From Nocardia rhamnosiphila NBRC 108938 (lineage in GTDB: Bacteria > Actinomycetota > Actinomycetes > Mycobacteriales > Mycobacteriaceae), in the NCBI RefSeq assembly GCF_000720425.1, contig NZ_JOAJ01000005.1:1-64000 (forward strand): DNA of 64,000 bases, read 5' to 3'. Both the position numbers and the translations under genes were made by a program. The number at the start of each line of letters is the position of its first letter. Positions within the stretch are counted from its first letter, which is position 1. Shown one piece after another: positions 7,385 through 16,493 of the stretch. The notes under the pieces are model-generated. The model did not search any database. It saw only the letters and a program-made list of their open reading frames with translations, and had not been told where the DNA came from.

Positions 7385-8248
7385 TTACCGGGCGTAGTCG
7401 AGCACCACGTCTCCCAGCACCGGTGCGCCGTCACGTTCGACAGCGGTGGCGCTGATGATCAGCTGCCCCGGCTCCCGCCAGATCCGCGACCGCAGCGTCT
7501 CCCCGGGGAACAGCACGCCGGCGAACCGCGCCTTGAACCCGGTCACCCGGCCGGCGACGGAGTCCAGCACCGTATCGGTAGCGGTCTTGCAGATGATCCC
7601 GTAGGTGCACAGACCGTGCAGGATCGGCGCCGGGAAACCCGCGCCCTTCGCGAATTCTGGGTCGGAGTGCAGCGGGTTGCGATCGCCGCAGAGGCGGTAG
7701 AGCAGGGCCTGCTGCGGCAGGGTCGCGGTGGTGACGTCGAAATCCGGCGCACGGTCGGGGAGTTCGGCCTTGCTGCTCGGGCCGCGCTCACCGCCGAATC
7801 CGCCTTCGCCGCGGGCGAAGATGGAGGACCGTTCGGTCCACAGCGCTTCGCCGTCGGAACCGGTCACGGTGAACTCCTGCACGATCACCGCGTTGGCGCC
7901 CTTGTCCCACAGTTCGCTGATCCGGCCCGTACGGGTCGCCTTACCCGAGGCGGGCAGCGGCCGGTGTACCTGCACTTCCTGCGAACCGTGCACCACTTTG
8001 GCCAGGTCGATATCGACGCCGGGGAACTTCACCTTCGGCGGGTCGGTATCGCGCAGGGTGTGGGCGACGGTGGCGAAAGTGGGCAGTACCTGCGGTTCCC
8101 GGTCGTCGAGGTAGCGCAGTTCGGCCGGCTCGGTCCACCGGTGACCGGCGCCGATGCCCAGGTGGTAGAGCTGGACATCGGAGGCGGTCCAGGAGAATTC
8201 TTTGCTCGGCAGTTCCGCTCCGAGCGCGACTTTCGGATCGATGGGCAT
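7385..8248 (-). CDS. MaoC-like (R)-enoyl-CoA hydratase, Rv3538-like
   Basis: 287 residues with two hotdog halves. The second half holds the hydratase-2 motif (YRLCGDRNPLHSDPEFAKGA, Asp and His catalytic), followed by GFPAPILHGLCTYG. The opening MPIDPKVALGAELP…FSWT closely resembles M. tuberculosis Rv3538, a hydratase next to kstD proposed to act in beta-oxidation of the cholesterol side chain. It lies 21 bp downstream of kstD on the same strand, so it should be KstR-controlled. The exact chain-shortening round is inference. Confidence 0.88.
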   Translation of the reverse strand: MPIDPKVALGAELPSKEFSWTASDVQLYHLGIGAGHRWTEPAELRYLDDREPQVLPTFATVAHTLRDTDPPKVKFPGVDIDLAKVVHGSQEVQVHRPLPASGKATRTGRISELWDKGANAVIVQEFTVTGSDGEALWTERSSIFARGEGGFGGERGPSSKAELPDRAPDFDVTTATLPQQALLYRLCGDRNPLHSDPEFAKGAGFPAPILHGLCTYGIICKTATDTVLDSVAGRVTGFKARFAGVLFPGETLRSRIWREPGQLIISATAVERDGAPVLGDVVLDYAR

Positions 8249-8269
8249 ACGGATTCTCCTCGGATCGGC

Positions 8270-9949
8270 TCAGGCCGCGGTCTTCTTGCGGTCGATGATG
8301 TCGTGGACCGCGAGGTAGCCGAAGGCGATCGCCGGTCCGATGGTGGCGCCGGGGCCCGCATAGGTGTGGCCCATGACCGGGGTCGACACGTTGCCGGAGG
8401 CGTACAGGCCCTCGATCGGGGTGCCGTCCTCGCGCAGGACCCGCGCCGCGGTATCGGCTACCAGGCCGCCCTTGGTGCCGAGATCGCCGGGAACCATCTT
8501 GGCCGCGTAGAACGGGCCCTGGACCAGGGACGCCAGGCACGGGTTCGGTTTCACGGTCGGGTCGCCGTAGTACCGGTCGTACTGGCTGTCGCCGCGGCCG
8601 TAGTCCTCGTCCTTACCGGTTTCGGCGAATGTATTGAACCGCTCCACCGTGGCCGCCAGCTTGTCGGCGGGCACCCCGATCTTCTCGGCCAGTTCCGGCA
8701 GGGTCGCGGCCTTCACGATGAGGTCGTTCTCCATCCACCGCGACGGGAACTTCAGGCCCGGCTGCAAGCTGGCGAACATGTAGCGGTTGCGGTAGCGCTG
8801 ATCGAAGACGAGCCAGGTCGGGATGTTCTCGCCGGGGCCCTCACCCTGCCCGTACTCACCGCCGTACATGGTGTGCACGGCCTCGACATAGGGCGCGGAC
8901 TCGTTGCCGAACCGCTCACCCCGCGGGTTGATCATGATGGAACCGGGCAGGTTGCGCTCGGACAGCGCGAACCAGGGCTTGCCGCCCTTGAAGATGGTGG
9001 GCCCCCACCAGGCGTCCTCCATGAAGCCGATAGCGGCGCCCGCGTCCATGCCGGCGACGATGCCATCACCGGTGTTGGTGGCGGCACCGGTTGTCCACTC
9101 AGTGGTAATCGGTTCGCGCTGGTACTTGGCCCGCATCTCGGCGTTGTGCTCGAACCCGCCGCTGCCGAGCACCACACCGTGGCGCGCGGTGAAGGTGACC
9201 GTTTCGCCCTTGTGGGTGGCCTCGACGCCGGTGACCTTGCCGTTCTCGACGACCAGTTTGGTCATGGGGGTGTCGAGCAGCAGGGGCACGTTCGCGTCCA
9301 TCAGGCCCTTGCGCATACCGGCGATGACCGCCTGCCCCATCACCATCAGATGTTTGTTGGTGAACTTCGCCCAGTAGGTGCGCGCCCCGACGCGCAGGGC
9401 CCGCAGCATGCCCTTCGGGTGGCGGCGGATCAGGTTCAGCCGCACGAAGTCGGCCTGGGTGACCGCCACGTTCAGCGGCGCCTTGGAATAGGGCGGATGG
9501 ATATTGAACCGCTCGTCGCCGAGGATTTTGGCGTTGAACGGCTTCGGCTCGCAGGATCGCCCGCCCGCCCGGCCGCCGGGGGCCTCGGGGTAGTAGTCGG
9601 AATAGCCCTTGACCCAGGTCATCTTCAGCGGCGAGTGCGCGAGGACGAAATCCATGGCTTCGGCGCCGCGGTCGATATAGGTATCGATCCGCTCGGCGGG
9701 CACCACATCACCGATGATGCTGTGCAGGTACCGGCGCGCTTCCTCGCGGTCGTCGGGACCGCCGGATTCGCGCAGGGCCTTGTTACCGGGGATCCACACC
9801 CCGCCCCCCGAGCGCGCGGTAGATCCGCCGTAGTACGGCGCCTTCTCCAGGATCACCACACTCAGCCCGTTGTGCGCGGCGGTGAGGGCGGCGGTCATCC
9901 CGGCGGCGCCGCTGCCGACCACCACCACATCGTATTCCCGATCGTTCAT
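8270..9949 (-). CDS. kstD: 3-ketosteroid delta1-dehydrogenase
   Basis: 559 residues. The FAD-binding GxGxxG (VVVVGSGAAGMTAA) lies at about residues 8-21. The family segments YYGGSTARSGGGVWIPGN and the C-terminal GHTYAGPGATIGPAIAFG, holding a catalytic Tyr-Gly pair, identify KstD. The enzyme introduces the C1-C2 double bond into 3-keto-4-ene steroids such as androstenedione, so that with 9-alpha-hydroxylation by KshA ring B opens. It is the first gene of an operon with the MaoC hydratase. A perfect KstR box abuts the ATG on the upstream side. Confidence 0.95.
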   Translation of the reverse strand: MNDREYDVVVVGSGAAGMTAALTAAHNGLSVVILEKAPYYGGSTARSGGGVWIPGNKALRESGGPDDREEARRYLHSIIGDVVPAERIDTYIDRGAEAMDFVLAHSPLKMTWVKGYSDYYPEAPGGRAGGRSCEPKPFNAKILGDERFNIHPPYSKAPLNVAVTQADFVRLNLIRRHPKGMLRALRVGARTYWAKFTNKHLMVMGQAVIAGMRKGLMDANVPLLLDTPMTKLVVENGKVTGVEATHKGETVTFTARHGVVLGSGGFEHNAEMRAKYQREPITTEWTTGAATNTGDGIVAGMDAGAAIGFMEDAWWGPTIFKGGKPWFALSERNLPGSIMINPRGERFGNESAPYVEAVHTMYGGEYGQGEGPGENIPTWLVFDQRYRNRYMFASLQPGLKFPSRWMENDLIVKAATLPELAEKIGVPADKLAATVERFNTFAETGKDEDYGRGDSQYDRYYGDPTVKPNPCLASLVQGPFYAAKMVPGDLGTKGGLVADTAARVLREDGTPIEGLYASGNVSTPVMGHTYAGPGATIGPAIAFGYLAVHDIIDRKKTAA

Positions 9950-9950
9950 G

Positions 9951-9964
9951 TAGAACACGTTATA
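9951..9964. promoter_or_regulatory. KstR box upstream of kstD
   Basis: TAGAACACGTTATA fits the mycobacterial KstR consensus TnnAACnnGTTnnA at every fixed position. It lies 1 bp upstream of the kstD ATG, so a bound repressor would cover the start region. Confidence 0.82.
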
Positions 9965-10027
9965 GAATGATAGCGCTGTTGGTCTATGTTGTCTGGCAGA
10001 AGACTTGTTCTGCGGCGTAAACAGCAG

Positions 10028-10041
10028 GGAAACTCGTTTCA
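10028..10041. promoter_or_regulatory. Degenerate KstR box upstream of the second KstD-like gene
   Basis: GGAAACTCGTTTCA matches the KstR consensus except for the first T. It lies 20 bp before the ATG of the divergent flavoprotein gene, suggesting that this gene is also steroid-regulated. Confidence 0.5.
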
Positions 10042-10061
10042 GTTTGTGGTGGAGTTGGTAG

Positions 10062-11738
10062 ATGACGCACGAATGGGACCTGGCCGCGGACGTGGTGGTC
10101 GTGGGATACGGCGCGGCGGGCGCGGCCACGGCCTTGCAGGCCACCGAGGACGGTGCGCAGGTACTCGTGCTGGACCGCTTCACCGGAGGGGGCGCGACCG
10201 CGCTCTCCGGCGGCATCATCTACGCCGGTGGGGGCACCTGGGTGCAGCGCGCGGGTGGGGTCGAGGACACCCCGGAACTCATGCTGGCCTACCTCGAACG
10301 CGAGGTCGGTGACGCGGTCTCCCCGGCGACACTGCGGCGTTTCGTCGACGGCAGTCCCGCCATGATCGACTGGCTCACCGGGCACGGGGTGCCGTTCGAG
10401 GCGTCGCTGTGCCCGTACAAGACCTCCTACCCGAACAACGACTACTACCTCTACTACTCCGGCAGCGAGATTTCCGGCGCGTTCGCCGATATCACCCCTG
10501 CTCAGCGCGGCCACCGGGTCAAAGGCTGGGGCACCTCCGGCAAGAAGCTGTTCGCCCCGCTGGCCCGATCGGCGGAGCGGCGGGGCGTGCGGGTGGAAAC
10601 ACTGACCACCGCTACCGCCCTGGTCACCGATGACACCGGCGCGGTCGTCGGAGTCGAATGCCGGAGCCTGCGCAATGCGCCCGCGCGCGTCAAGGCCCGT
10701 TACGCGCGGCTGGCCGCGATCGCCGCCAAACCCGGTATCTACTACCCGCCGCTGCGCCGGGCGCTCGAGAAACGGCTGACCCGGCTGGACCGCAGGTACG
10801 CGACCACGCTCCGGGTACTGGCCCGGCGCGGCGTGGTGCTGACCGCGGGAGGTTTCATCGCCAACCGCGAGATGCTGCACGCCCACGCGCCCGCCTACAA
10901 GAACGGGCTGGCCCTGGGCAGCTCCGGCGACGACGGCAGCGGGATCGAACTGGGCCGCAGCGTAGGCGCCGCGACCGACCGGATGGGCAATGTCTCGGCC
11001 TGGCGATTCCTGCTGCCACCGAGCTCGTTGGCCGGCGCGATGCTGGTCGACGGAAAGGGACAGCGGGTCATCGACGAGACCCGCTACGGCGCGGCCGTCG
11101 GCGACGCCCTGATCAACCGGCACGACGGTATCGGCTGGCTGCTCGCCGACGACGCGCTCATGCGTACCGCCATCTCCCAGATCGGACCACAAGCCGCCTG
11201 GTTCCAGCGCATGCAGTTCGAAGTGATGCGCCGGAAGGCCAAGCGCGGGAAAACCCTCGACGAGGTCGCCGCCGCCGCGGGTGTCGACCCGGCCGGATTG
11301 CGGGAGACCGTCGCCGCGCACAACAGCGCCTACGCGACGGGCGCACCCGACCCGGTGGGAAAACCGGCCGAATACGTGCGCCCGGTGGGCACCGGCCCGT
11401 ACTGGATGCTGAACGTCTCGATCGAACCGAGCCTGACCAATCCCTGCCCGATGTTCACCGTCGGCGGACTGGTGGTCGACGAGGAGACCGGGGCGGTGCG
11501 CGATATCCACGGCGAGGAGATCCGGGGCCTGTACGCGGCGGGCCGGACGGCCGCGGGCATCTGTGTGAACTCCTATGTGAGCGGGCTTTCGCTGTCGGAC
11601 TGCGTTTTCTCCGGCCGCCGGGCGGGGCGAAACGCGGCGGGCGAGGCATCGGTGGTGGAAGGCGTGGCCGGAGCGCGGTCGGTAGGTGGCGTGCCGGAGG
11701 GCGGGCCCGGCTCGCCACCCGACTCGGTGCGGGCCTGA
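10062..11738 (+). CDS. FAD-dependent oxidoreductase of the KstD/fumarate reductase flavoprotein family
   Basis: 558 residues. The dinucleotide motif VVVVGYGAAGAATALQATEDGA is followed by GGATALSGGIIYAGGG, aligned with the GGSTARSGGGVW of KstD. The C-terminal block (GLYAAGRTAAGICVNSYVSGLSLSDCVFSG) keeps the FAD-binding pattern and a Tyr-x-x-Gly. It belongs to the 3-oxosteroid-dehydrogenase-like clade but diverges strongly in the middle and has an unusual Arg-rich stretch at about 205-260. Divergent pairing with kstD and a near-KstR box suggest a steroid substrate. Specificity is unknown; it may be a delta4- or alternative delta1-dehydrogenase. Confidence 0.8.
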   Translation: MTHEWDLAADVVVVGYGAAGAATALQATEDGAQVLVLDRFTGGGATALSGGIIYAGGGTWVQRAGGVEDTPELMLAYLEREVGDAVSPATLRRFVDGSPAMIDWLTGHGVPFEASLCPYKTSYPNNDYYLYYSGSEISGAFADITPAQRGHRVKGWGTSGKKLFAPLARSAERRGVRVETLTTATALVTDDTGAVVGVECRSLRNAPARVKARYARLAAIAAKPGIYYPPLRRALEKRLTRLDRRYATTLRVLARRGVVLTAGGFIANREMLHAHAPAYKNGLALGSSGDDGSGIELGRSVGAATDRMGNVSAWRFLLPPSSLAGAMLVDGKGQRVIDETRYGAAVGDALINRHDGIGWLLADDALMRTAISQIGPQAAWFQRMQFEVMRRKAKRGKTLDEVAAAAGVDPAGLRETVAAHNSAYATGAPDPVGKPAEYVRPVGTGPYWMLNVSIEPSLTNPCPMFTVGGLVVDEETGAVRDIHGEEIRGLYAAGRTAAGICVNSYVSGLSLSDCVFSGRRAGRNAAGEASVVEGVAGARSVGGVPEGGPGSPPDSVRA

Positions 11739-11757
11739 CTGCCGCGTCGCTGTCGCG

Positions 11758-12027
11758 CTACTCGTCGTAATGTCCGCCGACTCCGATTACTACCAATTCG
11801 GTCTCGGTCACGTAGTAGATCAGCCGGTGCTCGCGGGTGATCCGTCTCGACCATTTGCCCGCAAGCTGGTGTTTCAGCGGCTCGGGCTTGCCGATACCCG
11901 CGAAGGGGTCGGCAAGTGCGGCGGAGATCTGCTTGTTGGCGGCTCTGAGCACCGAGCGATCCCGGGCGAGCCACGATGTGTAGGCCTCCCAGCCGTAGGC
12001 CGTGAACACCAGCTTGCGCTCAGGCAT
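11758..12027 (-). CDS. yoeB: Txe/YoeB-family type II toxin (mRNA interferase)
   Basis: 89 residues, the usual YoeB length. Family marks are FTAYGWEAYTSWLARDR near the N-terminus, the KPEPLKHQLAGKWSRRI loop and the C-terminal HRLIYYV…HYDE. YoeB toxins bind the ribosome and cleave mRNA in the A site. The ATG overlaps the antitoxin's 3' end by 8 bp, so the pair is co-translated. It is convergent with the KstD-like flavoprotein gene, 19 bp away. Confidence 0.92.
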   Translation of the reverse strand: MPERKLVFTAYGWEAYTSWLARDRSVLRAANKQISAALADPFAGIGKPEPLKHQLAGKWSRRITREHRLIYYVTETELVVIGVGGHYDE

Positions 12028-12277
12028 CGGGATCCAGCAGCTCCTGAGTCTCGAACCGCCCCTCTTCGGCGTCACGCGCGGATTCGAGCAGCCGGACTCC
12101 GCCATGTGTCGCCAGGACGTAGAGCGTCTCCTGAATGGAGTTCCAGTCGGATTCCGACACCAGCACAGCGTTCTGACCGCTTTTGGTGACGACCGTGACA
12201 GTGTCATGGTCGTCGTTCACCTGCTGGACCAATGAGAACAACTGCTGACGGACGGTGGAGATGGGTAGTGCGGTCAT
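12020..12277 (-). CDS. yefM: YefM/Phd-family antitoxin
   Basis: 85 residues. The N-terminal MTALPISTVRQQLFSLVQQV and the following VVTKSGQNAVLVSESDWNSI are the Phd/YefM DNA-binding fold. The acidic C-terminal tail is the toxin-neutralising part. It is upstream of and overlaps the YoeB toxin. The start is supported by a GAGGGG site. A palindrome 23 bp upstream is the probable autoregulatory operator. Confidence 0.92.
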   Translation of the reverse strand: MTALPISTVRQQLFSLVQQVNDDHDTVTVVTKSGQNAVLVSESDWNSIQETLYVLATHGGVRLLESARDAEEGRFETQELLDPDA

Positions 12278-12299
12278 GTAGGCGCCCCTCGGTTGATTC

Positions 12300-12315
12300 G
12301 TACGACATATCGTAC
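12300..12315. promoter_or_regulatory. Probable YefM operator
   Basis: GTACGA-CATA-TCGTAC is a perfect 6-bp inverted repeat just upstream of the yefM-yoeB pair. GTAC-centred palindromes are typical of YefM-YoeB autoregulation. The remaining gap to about 12650 shows no convincing gene. Confidence 0.6.
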
Positions 12316-12652
12316 AACTCGGCGCCTGGTCCGGTCTATCCGTGTGGCTGCGATCGTCAGCTGCGAGACGTTGTTGTCTGCGGGGCGTGACACGTCAGGA
12401 CGTCTATCGCCGAGGGTGAAGGGGCACGCGGGTCGACCTCCTGATTCGGCGTAGGTCATAACGCCGAACAGTTTCCCGTACTGCCGAGGGCGACGGGGTC
12501 GGACGTCGAGAAACCCCCCGCCTCACGACGCCTGGAGTAGCCGAAGGCCGGTGGTCAAATTCGAATGGGAAAAAGGCGCACTGACACCATAGTCCTTCAT
12601 CGGACCCTGCGGCGGGTGCTCACCGGAAAACCGATGCCAGGAGCGGGGAATA

Positions 12653-12802
12653 ATGTGCGCAACGACGCTGCCGTCCAGAGTTCGAGGCGAGACCGATATC
12701 CCGGACGGGATCGCCTGGACCGTCCCGACGATTGTTCAGCTGGAGCATCTGCTGAAGGTGATGCGGCGGTGGGCGGAGATAGCCGAGGATCGCCGTGGCT
12801 GA
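12653..12802 (+). CDS. Small hypothetical protein (49 aa)
   Basis: Starts MCATTLPSRVRGET and ends RWAEIAEDRRG. The start is supported by a strong AGGAGCGGGG site. The middle holds an amphipathic helix (TIVQLEHLLKVMRRWAEI). Its 3' end overlaps the next ORF's GTG by 8 bp. I do not recognise the family. It heads a set of three tiny, overlapping genes, which speaks for real translation. Confidence 0.5.
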   Translation: MCATTLPSRVRGETDIPDGIAWTVPTIVQLEHLLKVMRRWAEIAEDRRG

Positions 12803-13124
12803 CCGGGTGGCCTTGCCGCCGGCCGTCGCACTGATCCGGCTGAACCTCCCGATGAGCGATATCGACCTGCACGAGCTCGCCGCAAGACACGGATACCGGC
12901 TGGTGTACACGGTGAAGACGGATACCGTCTCACGGCTCGCCATGCATGCGCTGGCCCGGCACGCCGCCGAGGCCGGAGCCGAGGCGGTCGTGGTACCGAA
13001 CTTCGAGCATGCCGACGACCTCCGCCACCTCATCACCGAGAATGCCGCCCTCATCACGCCGGTACAGATCTACCCCCGTGGGCATCGATGGCACGGCGCA
13101 GATCCCGAACGAGGGAGAGCATGA
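12795..13124 (+). CDS. Hypothetical protein (109 aa), resolvase-fold-like
   Basis: The sequence has a compact alternating pattern: LHELAARHGYRLVYTVKT, then LARHAAEAGAEAVVVPNFEHADDL, then LITPVQIYPRG. This resembles the N-terminal alpha/beta half of serine-recombinase-like folds seen in small actinobacterial proteins, but no catalytic Ser is evident. The GTG start overlaps the upstream small ORF and its stop overlaps the next ATG (ATGA). The function is unknown. Confidence 0.6.
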   Translation: MADRVALPPAVALIRLNLPMSDIDLHELAARHGYRLVYTVKTDTVSRLAMHALARHAAEAGAEAVVVPNFEHADDLRHLITENAALITPVQIYPRGHRWHGADPERGRA

Positions 13125-13333
13125 TGTGGGCCGATGCGGTGCCGGTACTACTCGTAGCCGCCCTGGTCGGTCGCACGCTTCGGCCGGGACCCAGACCCTC
13201 ATCACGCTGGGCCCCGGCCGAGAAGCGCACCAGAACGATGGTTATACCCGCGCCGACACTTCGACCTCCGCGGGCTCATCCGGGCCGGCGGAATCCCTAC
13301 CGCCACGCAGCTTCCGGACCACCATCGCGATGA
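13121..13333 (+). CDS. Small hypothetical protein (70 aa) overlapping tctA tail
   Basis: ATG-ATG start directly after a GAGGGAGAGC ribosome site, coupled by ATGA to the preceding gene. The first 20 residues ([20 protein letters not shown]) form a possible membrane segment. The remainder is Pro/Arg-rich and the last 92 bp are antisense to tctA, so the true product may be short or the ORF spurious. Unknown function. Confidence 0.35.
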   Translation: MMWADAVPVLLVAALVGRTLRPGPRPSSRWAPAEKRTRTMVIPAPTLRPPRAHPGRRNPYRHAASGPPSR

Positions 13334-14786
13334 TCGGCCACAGCAGAATCGCCGCGATGATTGTGTAAACAATTCTGGCGAACCAGGTGTCGACCAGTCC
13401 GCTCAGCGAACCGTCACTGATCTGCAGTGCCCGCCGCATCTGCATCTCCGCGTTCGGCCCCAGGATGACGCCGATGATCGCGGGCAGCAGCGGCAACCCG
13501 AATCTGCGCATGATGAAACCGATGACGCCGATCACCAAGAGCAGTACCAGGTCCACTACATCGCCGGATACCGCGTACGCACCGACGCTGGCGAAGAACA
13601 GGATCCCCGCGTACAGGTAGGGCCGTGGGATGCGCAACAGCTTCGCCCACACCGGAGCCAGCGGCAGATTCAGCACCAGCAGCAGGACGGTGCCGATGAA
13701 CAAGCTCGCGATGAGCGTCCACACCAGCTCCGACTCGCGTTGGAACAAAAGAGGTCCTGGCTGGATTCCGTACTGCTGGAACGCTGCCAGCATGACCGCC
13801 GCGGTCGCCGTGGTCGGCAGACCGAGGGTCAGCATGGTGGTCAGCGTGCCCGCCGCCGATGCGCTCGCGGTCGACTCCGGGCCGGCAACGCCTTCGATCG
13901 CCCCTTTGCCCCACTCGTCCTTGTGCTTGGAGAGCCGCTTCTCGGCCGCATACGACAGGAAGGTCGGGATCTCCGCACCACCGGCCGGCACCGCGCCGAA
14001 CGGGAATCCGATAAGAGGCCCACGCAACCAAGACTTCCAGGACCGGTCGAAGTCCTGGCGGCTCAACCAGGCTCGGCCCACCGGAATCGCCGTGCCCGGG
14101 CGCCGGCGCAGATGCGCGGCCACCCACAGGGCCTCGCCGACCGCGAAAAGCCCTACTGCGACTATGATCACGTCGATGCCGTCGGCCAGTGGCAATGACC
14201 CGAAGGTCAGCCGCTGCTGGCCGGTGATCGGGTCCAGCCCGATCAGCCCGAGCGTCAAACCGATTCCGAGCGACGCGAATCCGCGTACCCGCGAGCTGCC
14301 GAGCACCGAGGTGACAGCGATGAACGCCAGCAACATGATCGCGAAGTAGTCGGGTGCGCCGATATTCACCGCGAACTTCGCCACCAGGGGCGCGGTCAGC
14401 ACCAACAGTGCGGTGCCGGCGATACCTCCCACGAAGTGGCCGATAGCCGCGGTCGCCAGCGCTTGCGCGCCCCGGCCCCGTTTGGCCATCGGATGGCCTT
14501 CGATGGCGGTGACCACCGCGGCGGTTTCGCCCGGGGTGTTCAGCAGGATGGAGGTGGTGGACCCGCCGAACATACCGCCGTAGTAGATGCCGGCGAACAT
14601 GATGAACGCACCGGTCGGCTCCACGCTGTAGGTGAGGGGAAGCAGCAACGCCACCGCCATCGCCGGCCCGATACCGGGCAGCACACCGATCGCGGTGCCG
14701 AGCAGCACACCCACCGCGGCGAGCAGCAGATGCACAGGCGTGAGAGCAGTGCCGAAGCCTGCCACCAAATTGGTCAACGCGTCCAC
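13242..14786 (-). CDS. tctA: Tripartite tricarboxylate transporter, large permease subunit TctA
   Basis: 514 residues, about 12 membrane segments. TctA signatures are [20 protein letters not shown] at about 38-57, [20 protein letters not shown] at about 68-87, and the repeat-related [21 protein letters not shown]. It forms the large membrane channel for solute-binding-protein-delivered tricarboxylates or related acids. The GTG start has an AAGGAG site and sits 1 bp after tctB. It is the last gene of tctC-tctB-tctA. The 3' end overlaps the small ORF on the opposite strand. Confidence 0.93.
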   Translation of the reverse strand: MDALTNLVAGFGTALTPVHLLLAAVGVLLGTAIGVLPGIGPAMAVALLLPLTYSVEPTGAFIMFAGIYYGGMFGGSTTSILLNTPGETAAVVTAIEGHPMAKRGRGAQALATAAIGHFVGGIAGTALLVLTAPLVAKFAVNIGAPDYFAIMLLAFIAVTSVLGSSRVRGFASLGIGLTLGLIGLDPITGQQRLTFGSLPLADGIDVIIVAVGLFAVGEALWVAAHLRRRPGTAIPVGRAWLSRQDFDRSWKSWLRGPLIGFPFGAVPAGGAEIPTFLSYAAEKRLSKHKDEWGKGAIEGVAGPESTASASAAGTLTTMLTLGLPTTATAAVMLAAFQQYGIQPGPLLFQRESELVWTLIASLFIGTVLLLVLNLPLAPVWAKLLRIPRPYLYAGILFFASVGAYAVSGDVVDLVLLLVIGVIGFIMRRFGLPLLPAIIGVILGPNAEMQMRRALQISDGSLSGLVDTWFARIVYTIIAAILLWPIIAMVVRKLRGGRDSAGPDEPAEVEVSARV

Positions 14787-14787
14787 G

Positions 14788-15345
14788 TCAGAGGACTCCT
14801 TCCAAAGGCCCGCCCGGCAACGTGACGCCCAGCAATTCGCCGAACACCACATAGGTCACCAGAGCCAGCGCCACCGCGATGAGCGGGTCGCGCACCCAGT
14901 GCCTGCTGCCCAGCGCGAACGCCGCACCCCAGAACAGGAGAGTGCCCGCGATCGGGAACCCGACGATGTCGATCAGCACGATGTTGGCGACGAACACCCC
15001 GACCAGTAGGGCGACGGTCCGCCATTCGGGCGGTGTGGACAGGTCCACGTCCTCGCCGCCTTCGGCGTCACCGCGGCCACCACGCAGCACATCGACGGCC
15101 AGCGCGACCGCGACGAGTACCAGCAACGCGCCGACCACCAGCGGCATCGCCATCGGCCCGACCGGGCCGCGCTGGGTGAAGCCGGTCGGCATCCGCATGG
15201 CGTCGATGATCACCACGGCGCCCGCACCGGCGAGTAGCGCAGAGACGACCAGTTCGGAGCGGTCTTGGAACCAGCCGGCTCGTGGTTCCGGGACGCTGCG
15301 CTGCGGCCCGCCGACGTCTCCCGGCTCTGGGGCTGCCGAACTCAT
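14788..15345 (-). CDS. tctB: Tripartite tricarboxylate transporter, small permease subunit TctB
   Basis: 185 residues with four predicted membrane helices (about 31-52, 65-86, 110-132 and 155-175) and a long, soluble N-terminus. This is the standard TctB topology. Its ATG overlaps the tctC stop (ATGA), and tctA follows after 1 bp. It partners TctA in the cytoplasmic membrane. Confidence 0.9.
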   Translation of the reverse strand: MSSAAPEPGDVGGPQRSVPEPRAGWFQDRSELVVSALLAGAGAVVIIDAMRMPTGFTQRGPVGPMAMPLVVGALLVLVAVALAVDVLRGGRGDAEGGEDVDLSTPPEWRTVALLVGVFVANIVLIDIVGFPIAGTLLFWGAAFALGSRHWVRDPLIAVALALVTYVVFGELLGVTLPGGPLEGVL

Positions 15346-16319
15346 GCCAGCCCCAGATCTTTCAGCACGGCGCCGCACTGGTCGGTCTGCTGCTGGATGA
15401 AAGTGCCGAACTCCGCGCCGGACAGGAACGCGTCGCCCCAGCCGTTGGCGCGGACTGCTTCTTTCCATTCCGCGGAATCGTGCATCTCGGTGTACGCGTC
15501 GATCAGGGCCTGGCGCTGTTCGTCGCTGATGCCGGGCGGTGCGACCACACCACGCCAGTTGGTGAACTCCACATCGATGCCGGACTCTTTCAAGGTCGGC
15601 GCGTTCACGCCGTCGATGCGTTCGGGGCCGGTCACCGCGAGTACGCGCAGTTCACCGGCCTGGATCTGGTCCAGGTATTCGCCCACGCCCGACACGCCGA
15701 AGGCGATCTTGTTGCCGAGCACCGAGGCGAGCAGCTCACCGCCGCCGTCGAACGGGACGTAGTTCACCGCCTTCGGTTCGATGCCGATGGCCTTGGCCAC
15801 CAGCATGGGCGCCAGGTGATCCGGACCGCCGGGCGAGGAACCGCCGCCGACCGGGACCGCGCCCGGGTTCGCCTTCCACTCCGCGACCAGCTCGTCGATG
15901 GAGGTGTACTTGGAGTTCTTGGAGACCACGATGATGTCGGGCTCGTCGATGAGCCGCGCGATCGGCGTGGTGTCGGTCAGCCCGGAGGGCGACTTGTTCG
16001 TATATACGCTGCCCACGACGCCGAGCCCCATCTGCATGACCAATTTGCCGTTGCCCTTCTCCCCGACCAGTCGGCCCAGGCCCACGGTGCCGCCGGCGCC
16101 GGGCAGGTTGAAGACCTCGACCGAGCGGGCGATACCGGCGTCTTCCATGGCTTTGGCCGAGGTGCGGGCGGTGATGTCGTAGCCGCCGCCGGGCGAGTTC
16201 GGGACCATGATCCGGACTCCGGACAGCTTGTCGGCCGAGCCGCCCACGCCATTGCAGGCGGTCAGGGCGACGGCCGCGAAAACACCGACGAAGGCCGTCA
16301 GCAACTTCCGAGTTTTCAC
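15342..16319 (-). CDS. tctC: Tripartite tricarboxylate transporter solute-binding lipoprotein TctC
   Basis: 325 residues. A lipoprotein signal peptide ends with the lipobox LTAC (Cys 22). The mature part has the Bug/TctC pattern: VRIMVPNSPGGGYDITAR, NLPGAGGTVGLGRL and VNYVPFDGGGELLASVLG. It captures the substrate outside the membrane and feeds TctAB. The GTG start is preceded by GAGGAG. It is divergent from the histidine kinase gene, with a 174-bp gap that must hold both promoters. Confidence 0.92.
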   Translation of the reverse strand: MKTRKLLTAFVGVFAAVALTACNGVGGSADKLSGVRIMVPNSPGGGYDITARTSAKAMEDAGIARSVEVFNLPGAGGTVGLGRLVGEKGNGKLVMQMGLGVVGSVYTNKSPSGLTDTTPIARLIDEPDIIVVSKNSKYTSIDELVAEWKANPGAVPVGGGSSPGGPDHLAPMLVAKAIGIEPKAVNYVPFDGGGELLASVLGNKIAFGVSGVGEYLDQIQAGELRVLAVTGPERIDGVNAPTLKESGIDVEFTNWRGVVAPPGISDEQRQALIDAYTEMHDSAEWKEAVRANGWGDAFLSGAEFGTFIQQQTDQCGAVLKDLGLA

Positions 16320-16493
16320 GGGAGCTCCTCATCTATCATCATTGAATCGGAAGAGATTGTGAGCTGGCCCACGTCGTTCTGTCTGCTTTGCGTCCACAAC
16401 GTAGGTTGTGGTCATAGTGTTCACGCCGAACACGACCTATTTCGGCTGGTTTGCGGCGACACTTGCGGCGGGCGAGTTTCACAGGAGGTAGGC

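Noticed and set aside
7616..9970. Plus-strand frame of 784 codons across kstD and the hydratase
   Set aside because: Opposite strand of two clear genes; the translation is His/Gly/Arg-rich and shows no family pattern.
9984..11510. Minus-strand frame across the KstD-like gene
   Set aside because: Arg/Gly/His-rich shadow; the plus strand has FAD motifs and a start in the right place.
15282..16493. Long plus-strand open frame upstream of the histidine kinase
   Set aside because: It is the antisense of tctB/tctC. The kinase starts at GTG 16494 after a perfect AGGAGGT.
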